Assembly (NCBI GenBank): GCA_049840515.1
Contig: JASGKW010000013.1
Location: forward strand, 62,001 to 126,000
Source of the DNA: Muricomes sp049840515
GTDB taxonomy: Bacteria > Bacillota > Clostridia > Lachnospirales > Lachnospiraceae
Direction: 5' to 3'
DNA length: 64,000 bases
The position numbers and the translations under genes are program-made. Each line of letters begins with the position of its first letter. The first letter of the stretch is position 1. Of this stretch, positions 43,279-52,590 are shown one piece after another. The notes beneath the pieces are model-generated. The model did not search any database and had not been told where the DNA came from. It worked only from the letters and a program-made list of their open reading frames with translations.

Positions 43279-45158
43279 TTAAAAACACTGCAAAACGGTT
43301 TTATCTGATTTTAATATTCATTCTGCTTTATGCCCCCATCATCACACTGGTCATCCTGTCCTTTAACAAATCCAAAACCCGGGCAAAATGGGGCGGTTTC
43401 ACAGGACAATGGTATATTACCCTTTTCCAGGACCAGTATATCATGAATGCCCTCTACACCACATTGATTATCGCACTTGTATCTGCTCTGATTGCGACAG
43501 TCATCGGAACTGCCGCTGCTATCGGTATTCAGGCAATGAAACCAAAATTCCGCACACTCACTATGGGCGTTACCAACATCCCCATGCTGAATGCAGATAT
43601 TGTAACTGGAATTTCTCTTATGCTTTTATTCATTGCTTTCCATTTTTCATTGGGGTTCAAAACCATTTTACTGGCACATATAACATTTAATATTCCTTAT
43701 GTGATTTTAAGTGTCATGCCCAAGCTGAAACAGACAAGCAAGAGCACCTTTGAAGCCGCATTGGATTTAGGGGCCTCCCCCGTCTATGCTTTTTTTAAGG
43801 TTGTATTTCCTGACATCATGCCTGGTGTATTCTCAGGATTCTTACTTGCCTTCACCATGTCTCTGGATGACTTTGTCATCACACATTTTACCAAGGGACC
43901 GGGGGTCGACACACTGTCCACAAAAATATACAGTGAGGTAAGAAAAGGGATTAAACCGGAGATGTACGCTCTCTCCACTATTATGTTTATCACAATGCTT
44001 GTACTGCTGATGCTGGTAAATGCTGCTCCCGAAAAGAAAGAATCTGTTTCTGCCAAGCGCACGGAAATTAAGAGAAAGCACAAGGTCTCCCGGTTTGTTG
44101 TCCGGAAACTGATACCTGCCGCAATTGTAATCACCATCACTGCGGGCGGGTTCTTCTATGGCTCCAAGAGCAGCACCGCGGGAAATAATCAGGTTATCGT
44201 CTATAACTGGGGTGAATATATAAATCCTGACGTGCTGACCAAATTTGAGGAAGAAACCGGCATTCATGTGGTTTATGAGGAATACGAGACAAACGAGATT
44301 ATGTATCCGAAAATTCAGTCCGGAGCTATCGCATATGATGTAGTCTGCCCCTCTGACTACATGATTCAAAGAATGATTGAAAATAATCTGCTTGCAGAAA
44401 TCAACTTTGACAATGTGCCAAACATCAAATATATTGACAGCACCTATTTAGAGCAGGCGCGCCAGTTTGACCCGCAAAATAAATATTCTGTCCCTTATCT
44501 GTTTGGAACTGTAGGAATTTTGTACAATAAAACAATGGTGCATGAGCCTGTGGACAGCTGGGGAATCCTTTGGGATGAGACCTATAAGGGCAATATTCTT
44601 ATGCAGGACAGCGTCCGGGATGCCTTTGGAATTACTTTGAAGTATCTTGGATATTCCCTGAATTCCACAGACCTGGATGAATTAGAAGAAGCAAAAAAGA
44701 TGCTGATAAAACAAAAACCACTTGTACAGGCCTATGTTATCGACCAGGTTCGTGACAAAATGATTGGAAACGAGGCTGCTATCGGTGTTATTTATTCCGG
44801 TGAGGCGCTTTATACGCAGACAGAAAATCCTAACCTGGAATATGTCATTCCAAAAGAAGGCTCTAATCTCTGGATTGATTCATGGGCCATCCCCAAGAAT
44901 GCAAAACATAAAGAAAATGCGGAGGCTTTTATCAACTTCCTCTGCCGCCCGGATATTGCGAAAATGAATTATGATTACACCACCTACTCCATTCCAAACT
45001 CCGAAGGGCGAAAGCTGATAGAGGACGACTGGCTTAGAAATAATAAGATTACATTCCCCGACCCGGAAGATTTAGCACAATGTGAGACATTTAAATTCCT
45101 CGGGGATGACAATGATGAACTATATAACCGTCTCTGGCGGGAAGTGAAATCAAAATAG
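43275..45158 (+). CDS. potCD: Fused permease PotC and substrate-binding protein PotD
   Basis: A 627-residue fusion. Residues 1-250 are a PotC permease with six helices and the coupling loop DLGASPVYAFFKVVFPDIMP. Around residues 270-300 is a further membrane helix (LIPAAIVITITAGGFFYGSK). Residues 310-627 form a periplasmic-binding-protein-like PotD domain (VIVYNWGEYINPDVLTKFEE, VVCPSDYMIQRMIENNLLAE, LWIDSWAIPKNAKHKENAEA). The binding domain is tethered outside the membrane, which suits a Gram-positive cell. This fusion is known in several Firmicutes and Actinobacteria. The start is TTG 43275 with GGGGAGGG upstream. Polyamine specificity is inferred from family. Confidence 0.93.
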   Translation: MIKNTAKRFYLILIFILLYAPIITLVILSFNKSKTRAKWGGFTGQWYITLFQDQYIMNALYTTLIIALVSALIATVIGTAAAIGIQAMKPKFRTLTMGVTNIPMLNADIVTGISLMLLFIAFHFSLGFKTILLAHITFNIPYVILSVMPKLKQTSKSTFEAALDLGASPVYAFFKVVFPDIMPGVFSGFLLAFTMSLDDFVITHFTKGPGVDTLSTKIYSEVRKGIKPEMYALSTIMFITMLVLLMLVNAAPEKKESVSAKRTEIKRKHKVSRFVVRKLIPAAIVITITAGGFFYGSKSSTAGNNQVIVYNWGEYINPDVLTKFEEETGIHVVYEEYETNEIMYPKIQSGAIAYDVVCPSDYMIQRMIENNLLAEINFDNVPNIKYIDSTYLEQARQFDPQNKYSVPYLFGTVGILYNKTMVHEPVDSWGILWDETYKGNILMQDSVRDAFGITLKYLGYSLNSTDLDELEEAKKMLIKQKPLVQAYVIDQVRDKMIGNEAAIGVIYSGEALYTQTENPNLEYVIPKEGSNLWIDSWAIPKNAKHKENAEAFINFLCRPDIAKMNYDYTTYSIPNSEGRKLIEDDWLRNNKITFPDPEDLAQCETFKFLGDDNDELYNRLWREVKSK

Positions 45159-45175
45159 CAAAATTTTGTTATACA

Positions 45176-45235
45176 AAAAGAGGGATGCTCCTGCACAATC
45201 AGCATCAGCTGGCTGTGCAGGAGCACCCCTCTTTA
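45176..45235. terminator. Long bidirectional terminator after potCD
   Basis: A stem of about 20 bp (AAAGAGGGATGCTCCTGCAC with GTGCAGGAGC, CCCTCTTT) has an A/T flank on both sides. It separates the convergent potCD and uridine-kinase-like genes. Confidence 0.85.
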
Positions 45236-45266
45236 AACATGTTTTCTTATATTGCAGATATTTCCT

Positions 45267-46937
45267 TTACACATGGAAACAGCCGCCTCCGATAAATTCT
45301 CTCAAAAGTGAATTAGTTGGTATGGGGTCACTTCCAATTCCTACAAAGTAATCAAAAAACTTCAGCAGCCTTTTTGCCTCCGCATATTCAGGGCAGTCTT
45401 TTCCCATTCCAAACAAAAGAGGTTCCACATATTGTTTCAATACCGCCAGCTCATACAATAAAGAAGAATTGAACATGACATCCGCCTCCTCCTGATAAGG
45501 AAAGATATTCTGTTCCTCCCCTCTTCTCACGGACGGCCACATGGCAATGGTATTTTGTGCCGATGTTCCCCTTGTTCTCGCATCCCTCACGATGCGGCGT
45601 ATCAGTCTTCCGTCTGTGGATGGAATCCTGTTATGCTCATCAATATTAAGCTGAGTCAGGGCACTGATGTATATTTTAAACTGGTTATCAGGATTTAAAG
45701 ATTCTGTCAGACCGGGGTTCAGACAGTGGATTCCCTCAATTACAAGAATATCCTGCTCTCCGAGTTTCTTTGGTTTTGTATCATATTCCCTTTTTCCGGT
45801 TTTAAAATTAAATATGGGCAGATAAACTTCTTTGCCGGCAAGAAGGTCCTGCATATCATCATTGAACTTCTGAACATCAATTGCTTCCAGACACTCAAAA
45901 TTGTAGTTTCCATTCTCGTCCTTTGGAGTATTCTCTCTCTCCACAAAATAATTGTCCACAGCGATAGGCTGGGGCTGCATGCCATTGACCCTAAGCTGCA
46001 CAGACAACCGGTGTGAGAATGTGGTTTTCCCTGAGGAGGACGGACCTGCAATCAGTACAAACTTTACGTTCTGCTTTTCCGCTATCCGTTTGGCAATTTC
46101 ACCAATCTGTCTTTCCTGATGTGCCTCCTGAACCAGTACAATCTCACTCATATCCTGCTGTGTCACCATATCATTCAGTGCTCCGACAGTATCAATCCCC
46201 TGCAAATCTCCCCATTGAATTGACCGCTTCAGTACTTGGAATAATTTAGGTCTTGGTTCAAATGCTCCTATCGTCTCAGGCTCTTTCACTGTTGGCAGTT
46301 GTAAAATAAATCCCTCGTCATACAGATGAAGTCCATAATATTTCAGATAACCTGAATCCGGCACCATATATCCATAATAATAATCTTCAAATTCATTCAT
46401 TTTATAGATATTCACCATGGATACACGTCTGTACTCAAAAAGCCTCTCTTTATCGTACATCCCATGCTTTCGGAAAAGTTCCACGGCTTCACTTGTGTGG
46501 ATAGAACGCTTTTCGATAGGTATTTTTTCGTCCGACAGCTTTTTCATGCGTGCATTTACCAGATCCAGAAAATCCTGATCCAGCTTTATATCACCCTCAA
46601 CAGTACAGTAATAACCTTTGCTCACAGAAAAATGAATCCTGACTCTCTCCACTTTATCATGGCCGCCCACATCGTGTACGGCTTTTACAAGCATGAAGCA
46701 CATACTCCGCCTGTAAGTCTCATATCCGATAGCATCCCCTGTTGTAATAAATTGCAGTTCGCAGTCCATCCCCAGAGTCTTATCCAATTCCTGCAAATGA
46801 AATTTATTCACAAAAACTAATACTATCTGATGTGCATATTTTTCCTGAAAATCTTCTGCTATTTTATGGTAAGTAACTCCAGAGGGATACTCTCTTGTCT
46901 CATTTCCTATTTGAACTGTGTAAGTTTTTTCTCCCAT
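45267..46937 (-). CDS. TGS-domain uridine kinase-like nucleoside kinase
   Basis: A 556-residue protein. An N-terminal TGS/ThrRS-like region (residues 1-200: YTVQIGNETREYPSGVTYHK) matches the editing/TGS portion of threonyl-tRNA synthetase. A C-terminal P-loop kinase of the uridine kinase/phosphoribulokinase type starts near 285, with Walker A VLIAGPSSSGKTTFSHRLSV and AVDNYFVERENTPKDENGNY. The family is conserved in clostridia and usually annotated nucleoside kinase; the true substrate and the purpose of the tRNA-synthetase-like half are not established. The start overlaps the end of nif3 by 38 bp. AAAGGG precedes the ATG. Confidence 0.85.
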   Translation of the reverse strand: MGEKTYTVQIGNETREYPSGVTYHKIAEDFQEKYAHQIVLVFVNKFHLQELDKTLGMDCELQFITTGDAIGYETYRRSMCFMLVKAVHDVGGHDKVERVRIHFSVSKGYYCTVEGDIKLDQDFLDLVNARMKKLSDEKIPIEKRSIHTSEAVELFRKHGMYDKERLFEYRRVSMVNIYKMNEFEDYYYGYMVPDSGYLKYYGLHLYDEGFILQLPTVKEPETIGAFEPRPKLFQVLKRSIQWGDLQGIDTVGALNDMVTQQDMSEIVLVQEAHQERQIGEIAKRIAEKQNVKFVLIAGPSSSGKTTFSHRLSVQLRVNGMQPQPIAVDNYFVERENTPKDENGNYNFECLEAIDVQKFNDDMQDLLAGKEVYLPIFNFKTGKREYDTKPKKLGEQDILVIEGIHCLNPGLTESLNPDNQFKIYISALTQLNIDEHNRIPSTDGRLIRRIVRDARTRGTSAQNTIAMWPSVRRGEEQNIFPYQEEADVMFNSSLLYELAVLKQYVEPLLFGMGKDCPEYAEAKRLLKFFDYFVGIGSDPIPTNSLLREFIGGGCFHV

Positions 46938-47732
46938 AGTTTCCCTTTCTTAAATAATTTGAAATGGATGGAACACCGGAAGCTGCCACTATCTTTAGTT
47001 CCGGAAGTTTTTTCTCCAGAAATACTTTCATATCCTCCATGAAAATGTATTCTGTCCCGTAATGTCCCGCATCAATCACTGAAAGCCCCCGCTCCACTGC
47101 ATCCAGCCCGTCATGATGTCCAATGTCCCCTGTGACCAGAACATCTGCACCTTTTTCCAGCGCCGGAGCTATGGCACTCTTTCCCGAGCCCGGTGAAACT
47201 GCCAGAATGTGAATCTTATTCTCCAGATTTCCAAACACTTTTACTGAATTTAATTTTAGTTTATTCTTTACATATTCACAACATTCCTTCAGGGTCATAT
47301 CCTCTTTCAGAATGCCAATACGGCCGATTCCCCGGGCTTGTCCCTCATCTTCCAATGTGATATCCAGAACTTCGCTTTCATTTAGTTCCAAAACCTCCCC
47401 CGAGAGTTCGCCCAGACCAAAAACATCATAGTTGGTATGCATGGCATAATAAGAAATATCACTCTGCAGCAGCTTCACAATTCTTCTGCCTACAAAATCC
47501 TCATCTGTCACACTTTTCAGCGGTGAAAAAATCAATGGATGATGAGTGATTAACATGTAAGCTCCGCTGCTTTTGCCTGACAAATGACCTGTTCTGTGGC
47601 ATCCAGTGCCAGATAGATACAATGTACTTCCTTCTCACTGCGCCCCGCCAGAAGCCCTACGTTGTCGAACCCCAGCGCACCCCACTTAGGGTATGTGTCT
47701 TCTATCACTTTTATAATTTCCTTACAAAGCAT
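46900..47732 (-). pseudogene. Nif3-like dinuclear metal-centre protein, one base missing
   Basis: A Nif3/YqfO/GTP cyclohydrolase I type 2-like protein of about 277 residues. Frame 1 from 47732 reads MLCKEIIKVIEDTYPKWGAL and GFDNVGLLAGRSEKEV to CQAKAA. The sequence then shifts at 47564-47565, where GG should be GGG, and continues as GAYMLITHHPLIFSPLKSV, with metal ligands in THHPL and YYAMHTNYDVF. The C-terminal metal site is GDIGHHDGLDAVERGLSVID. The locus length is 3n-1, as expected for a single deletion. The family binds two metal ions; function is uncertain. It overlaps trmK by 11 bp. Confidence 0.88.
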
Positions 47733-48477
47733 AATATTCCAACCCCTTTTCTGTGGCTTTCAAGTCTTTCTCAAGCTCTTTTATCCTTTGTTTTGCGCGA
47801 ACACTGTCTCTTCGTTTCAAATCCTCCAGTATAGCTGATTTCAAAGCCTTTTCCCACTCCAGATATTCTTTTAGTACGGGGTGCTTTCTCCGCAGCAGAT
47901 ATTTCCCATATTGTATCTCTGTGTCTGTCCAGATATCTTCTGATTTTTTTTCAGAGACCGCCTTCTCTGTAAGTTCCACTTTTGTGTTATGTATCCCTGA
48001 CTGAGGAGGCTGCACTTTCATCATAGGATAAAATTTTCCTTCATCAAAAACCATATCCTCTTCTATAAACAAAAAACCTTCCTGTAAAAGAAAGGTTCTG
48101 ACTTTTGCGATTTCCGACTGCGGCTGCAAAATACATTCTTTCAGGCTTATTGTCACATTCCAGTCTTTTTTTAAAATTTTCATAACGAGCATCCCGCCCA
48201 TCCCGGCGATGATTGCTGAGTCAGCCTCACCCGGAAGAAGCTTTTCAAATCCATCGGAAAGCCGCACCTCAATTTTATCAGATAATCCGCTCTCCAAAAT
48301 ATGTTCTCTGGCCCGCATCAGCGGCCCCTCATTCACATCCATAGCGACAGCCGCGGGAATCCGCCCTTCCTCTGTGAGGAAAATCGGGATATAGGCATGG
48401 TCTGTACCTATATCCGCTATTTTATAGCCGGGGCTGACTAAATCAGCCACCGCCTGCATTCTCTTTGTCAGTTCCAT
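47722..48477 (-). CDS. trmK: tRNA (adenine(22)-N(1))-methyltransferase TrmK
   Basis: A 251-residue Rossmann-fold SAM methyltransferase that modifies A22 of Ser and Leu tRNAs. The N-terminus MELTKRMQAVADLVSPGYKI leads to the SAM motif ADIGTDHAYIPIFLTEEG. The catalytic region AIIAGMGGMLVMKILKKDW and a C-terminal Lys/Glu coiled coil (REKDLEKDLKATEK-like, KALKSAILEDLKRRDSVRAK) follow. A GTG codon directly precedes the ATG at 48477; ATG is preferred. It is between rpoD and nif3 with overlaps, the normal Firmicutes order. Confidence 0.93.
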   Translation of the reverse strand: MELTKRMQAVADLVSPGYKIADIGTDHAYIPIFLTEEGRIPAAVAMDVNEGPLMRAREHILESGLSDKIEVRLSDGFEKLLPGEADSAIIAGMGGMLVMKILKKDWNVTISLKECILQPQSEIAKVRTFLLQEGFLFIEEDMVFDEGKFYPMMKVQPPQSGIHNTKVELTEKAVSEKKSEDIWTDTEIQYGKYLLRRKHPVLKEYLEWEKALKSAILEDLKRRDSVRAKQRIKELEKDLKATEKGLEYYAL

Positions 48478-48486
48478 CACTCTTAC

Positions 48487-49596
48487 CTAGTCCAGATAAT
48501 CTCTGAGCTTCCGGCTGCGGCTTGGGTGACGGAGTTTTCTCAGAGCCTTGGCTTCAATTTGGCGGATACGTTCTCTTGTGACATCAAATTCTTTGCCCAC
48601 TTCTTCAAGAGTTCTCGCACGGCCGTCATTCATACCAAAACGGAGACGCAAAACTTTCTGTTCTCTCTCTGTCAGTGTATCAAGCACCTCGTCAAGCTGC
48701 TCTTTCAGCAATGTCTGCGCTGCTGCCTCCGCGGGTACAGGTACATTGTCATCCTGTATAAAGTCTCCAAGATGGCTGTCTTCCTCCTCACCGATTGGAG
48801 TCTCCAGAGAAACCGGCTCCTGAGAAATTTTAAGAATTTCACGAACCCTGTCTACCGGCATGTCCAGTTCCTTGGCAATTTCTTCCGGCACTGGTTCCCG
48901 CCCTAACTCCTGCAAAAGCTGTCTGGACACACGAATTAATTTATTAATTGTCTCTACCATGTGAACCGGTATACGGATTGTTCTCGCCTGGTCTGCAATA
49001 GCTCTTGTTATAGCCTGACGAATCCACCATGTTGCATAGGTACTGAACTTATATCCTTTGTGGTAATCGAACTTTTCTACAGCCTTAATCAGACCTAAGT
49101 TTCCTTCCTGAATTAAATCGAGGAACAGCATCCCGCGGCCTACATAACGCTTTGCAATACTTACCACGAGACGTAGGTTTGCCTCAGCCAGTTCTTTCTT
49201 GGCCTCCTCGTCCCCCGCTTCCATCCGCTGGGCAAGCTCAATTTCTCTCTCTGCACTGAGAAGCGGAACTTTTCCAATCTCTTTCAGGTACATACGCACA
49301 GGATCTTCAATACTGACTCCGTCGGGCACAGTCAGGTCAATATTCTCCATATCCACTTCATCTTCATCAGAAATAATGACTTCCACATCCACATCATCCT
49401 CTTCACCGCTGATGCGAAGTACGTCTATATTATTTGACTCCAGATGGTCAAATACCTTTTCCATCTGTTCTGCGTCTAATTCCATGTCATTGAAAAAGTC
49501 ATTGATTTCCTGAAGCTCAAGAATGCTCTTCTTTTTCTTTCCCAATGTAACAAGTTCTTTTAGCCTCTCGTCAAATTTCTGTATGTTTTCTTCCAT
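48487..49596 (-). CDS. rpoD: Primary sigma factor RpoD (sigma-A)
   Basis: A complete 369-residue housekeeping sigma factor. Region 1.1 is a short acidic segment. Region 2 contains NLRLVVSIAKRYVGRGMLFL, DLIQEGNLGLIKAVEKFDYH and FSTYATWWIRQAITRAIADQ for core binding and -10 recognition. Region 3 is RIPVHMVETINKLIRVSRQL. Region 4 ends in TLEEVGKEFDVTRERIRQIE with the -35-binding helix. The start at 49596 has AGGAAGG 8 nt upstream. It follows dnaG as in the classical macromolecular-synthesis operon. Confidence 0.98.
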   Translation of the reverse strand: MEENIQKFDERLKELVTLGKKKKSILELQEINDFFNDMELDAEQMEKVFDHLESNNIDVLRISGEEDDVDVEVIISDEDEVDMENIDLTVPDGVSIEDPVRMYLKEIGKVPLLSAEREIELAQRMEAGDEEAKKELAEANLRLVVSIAKRYVGRGMLFLDLIQEGNLGLIKAVEKFDYHKGYKFSTYATWWIRQAITRAIADQARTIRIPVHMVETINKLIRVSRQLLQELGREPVPEEIAKELDMPVDRVREILKISQEPVSLETPIGEEEDSHLGDFIQDDNVPVPAEAAAQTLLKEQLDEVLDTLTEREQKVLRLRFGMNDGRARTLEEVGKEFDVTRERIRQIEAKALRKLRHPSRSRKLRDYLD

Positions 49597-49653
49597 GTGT
49601 CCATCCTTCCTTTGCCTGTACACAGTACAGGGCTATCTTGTTTTATTTTATCC

Positions 49654-51432
49654 TTATTCAATAGAAATATGCAGGTTCTTTATATCCTCAAGCATACGTT
49701 TCTCTTCCATTAACCCCTGCAGACCTACAATGTCCGCGGGATTTAGATGCATCATCCTGTCATCAACGCTATTTTCCTTGACCCGGAATATAGTTTCTTT
49801 CAAAGCCTGTTCCTGTTCCTCCCTGGTTGAAAGCTCTTTGATTTTCGTATGGAATAGAGATGCCACCTCCCTGTGTTCTTCCTCTTCTGTAAAATGATTC
49901 AATATCTTTGCCGGATTCACTTCTCCCGCGGCATACTGCTCATAGAGCAGCCGTGCCACTGTTTTATACAGCGGTTTTGTGAAATCCTCAGGGGTGATAT
50001 ATTTTTGTATCATCCCCAAAAGCTTTTCATCTTCAATCATCCATGTGAGAAGAATCTTCTGGGATACCACAATTCCATCCTCTTTTGGCTGTTCTCTGCC
50101 TGCTGCCGACCTGGGGCGCATGGCTGGTTTCGCCATCCCCTCACTGACTGCAGTCTTTACCACCAGCTTTTTCAGGCTTTCCTCGCTGACTCCATATTCC
50201 CTGGCTGCTGCCTCAATATAATTGTTTCTTTCCAGTTCATCCTCAAACCCCATAAGCCGTCTGGCCGTTTCCTGGAAAAATGCAGTCTTTCCTTCCGGGG
50301 AATTCATATCATAATCCTTTGAAAGAACCTCCAGACTGTAAAGGAACCCATTTCGTGCACGCTGGATTCTTTTCTCAAATTCTTCCCCGCCCAGATTCTT
50401 TATAAACTCATCCGGGTCTTTATATGGGTCCATACGGATAACTTTTGCAGAAATTCCTGCCTCCCGCAGAATCGGAACCGCCCTCAGGGCAGCTCTCGTC
50501 CCGGCCTCATCACTGTCATAGGTCAGGTATACTTCCTGAACATAACGCTTCATCAAAGAGGCATGTCCCACCGTCAGAGATGTTCCCAGAGATGCAACTG
50601 CATTGCCAAAACCTGCCTGGTGCAGAGATATGACATCCATGTACCCCTCACACAACAGAAAATATGGTTTTCTTGAAGTGCGCGCCCTATTTAAGCCATA
50701 TAAATTACGGCTTTTATCAAAAATTGCAGTCTCCGGCGAGTTCAGATATTTTGGCTTCCCCTCACCCATGACACGCCCGCCGAATCCGATAACCCGGTTG
50801 TTCACATCCATAATGGGAAACATCACCCGGTTCCAGAACTTATCGTACACACCATTCTTTTCGTCCGTGTTTACAAGCCCTGCCTGGCGTATCATCTCTT
50901 CACTGTACCCTTTATTTCTCAGATATTGGAACAAATCATTGCTGTATTTATTGGAATATCCGAGACCGAAAGCTTTTATCATATCATCAGAGAAGCTCCC
51001 GGTTTTTCAAATATGTATATGCAATCTTGCCCTGCTCTGACTTGAGCTGTACATAAAAGTACTGGGCCGCCACCTTGTTGATTTCCAGCAGTACAGAACG
51101 CAAATCAGCCTTTTCTTTTGCCTCCTTTGAATACTCCATCTCAGGGAAACTCCACCCCCGCCCTGTCCGCAAGGGTTTTCACAGCTTCCACAAAAGAAAA
51201 GTTTTCATATTCCATCAAAAATGTAAATACATTTCCTCCCGCGCCGCAGCCAAAGCAATAGTACATCTGTTTCCCTCTGCTGACGGAAAAAGAGGGAGAC
51301 TTTTCATTATGAAAAGGGCAGAGTCCAAAATGAGAAGCTGCCCTTTTTCTGAAGCCGCACATAGCCGGAAATTACATCTACAATATCACTTTTTGCTCTT
51401 ACTTCTTCTATCAGTTCTTCTGGGTAATACAT
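49654..51432 (-). pseudogene. dnaG: DNA primase DnaG, broken by three single-base insertions
   Basis: The concatenated frames give a normal ~590-residue primase that lays down replication primers. From ATG 51432 (TGGAGG upstream) it reads MYYPEELIEEVRAKSDIVDV, then the zinc domain HFGLCPFHNEKSPSFSV and YYCFGCGAGGNVFTFLMEYE. Frame breaks occur at 51335-51336 (TT for T), 51144-51146 (CCC for CC) and about 50991 (an extra C). The catalytic TOPRIM part is intact: FGGRVMGEGKPKYLNSPETA, EGYMDVISLHQAGF, LTYDSDEAGTRAALRAVPIL. The three insertions sum to 3, so the locus length is a multiple of three. An organism cannot live without DnaG, so these are almost certainly sequence errors. Confidence 0.92.
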
Positions 51433-51510
51433 ATAAGCCTCCACATATTAATGCCACACTATACATATTCGACAAAACCTTCTGATTTCCTTTAAGTAAT
51501 TTAAAGTAAT

Positions 51511-52511
51511 TTAATTTTTCCACGCTTCCGGCACAAAAAACTCTTCAAATTTCTTGACAGCATAGTTATCTGTCATACCCGCTATGTAATCACAGACAGC
51601 CTGTTCCTTACAGGTTCCCATCTTATCCATCGCCTGCCTGTACTGTGAGGGGAGTGTTCCAGGTGCCGTATATAATAATCATATAGCTGCTCAATCACAT
51701 GGACAGCTTTATCTTCCTCCCCCTTTGCACTGGGATTCATATATACATTTTCAAACATAAACTTCCGTAGTCCTATCATGGCCTCTCGGACTTCATCAGA
51801 CATAATAATGGCTGGCCGGTCCATGCTGTGTGTGATGACATCATGAACCATTGTGTCCAGGCGGTCCTTGCTGGACTCTCCCAAAACCTTCCGGTATCTG
51901 TCTGGAATATCCTGTTCCACGAGAATGCCACCCCTGATTGCATCATCAATATCATGATTGATATACGCAATTTTATCCGAAAGCTGTAATACCTGTCCCT
52001 CCAGGGTGTGAGGATTCCCCGAGGTCTGATGATTCCGTATACCGTCCCGCACCTCCCATGTAAGATTGAGCCCTTCTCCCTGCTTTTCTATACACTCCAC
52101 AACCCGGACACTCTGTTCATTGTGCAAAAAACGATATACATTGTTTAACGCCCGTTCTCCCGCATGTCCAAATGGAGTATGCCCCAGGTCGTGTCCGAGA
52201 GCAATCGCCTCCACCAAATCTTCATTTAACCTGAGGGCCTTGGCTATGGTTCTGGCATTCTGGGAAACCTCCAGCGTGTGAGTAAGCCTTGTTCTGTAAT
52301 GGTCGCCCTTGGGAAGTAAAAACACCTGTGTTTTCTGCTTGAGACGCCGAAACGCTTTGCAGTGCAGAATACGGTCTCTGTCCCGTTGGAATACAGGACG
52401 TATATCACACTGAGCCTCCAGCCGCTCCCTTCCTCTTGAATTTCTGCTAAATGTAGCATAGGGACTTAAATATTCCAATTCACGCGCTTCCAGTTGTTCC
52501 CTGATTGTCAT
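51511..52511 (-). pseudogene. dgt: Deoxyguanosinetriphosphate triphosphohydrolase-like protein, one base missing near the end
   Basis: An HD-domain dNTPase of about 333 residues. HD motifs are RTRLTHTLEVSQNARTIAKA and AIALGHDLGHTPFGHAGERA, with the C-terminal YINHDIDDAIRGGILVE. At 51657-51658 (AA where AAA is expected) the frame shifts and would stop early at 51582. The correct continuation LPSQYRQAMDKMGTCKEQAV, then CDYIAGMTDNYAVKKFEEFF, runs to TAA at 51511-51513. The locus is 3n-1. The start at 52511 follows GAGGGAG. dgt upstream of dnaG-rpoD is typical for Clostridia. Confidence 0.9.
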
Positions 52512-52590
52512 AACTTTCTCCCTCACAATGAATCCTAGTACAACAGCTCCTGATATTTATATAAATATAACGAAAACCCTTCTATTATCA

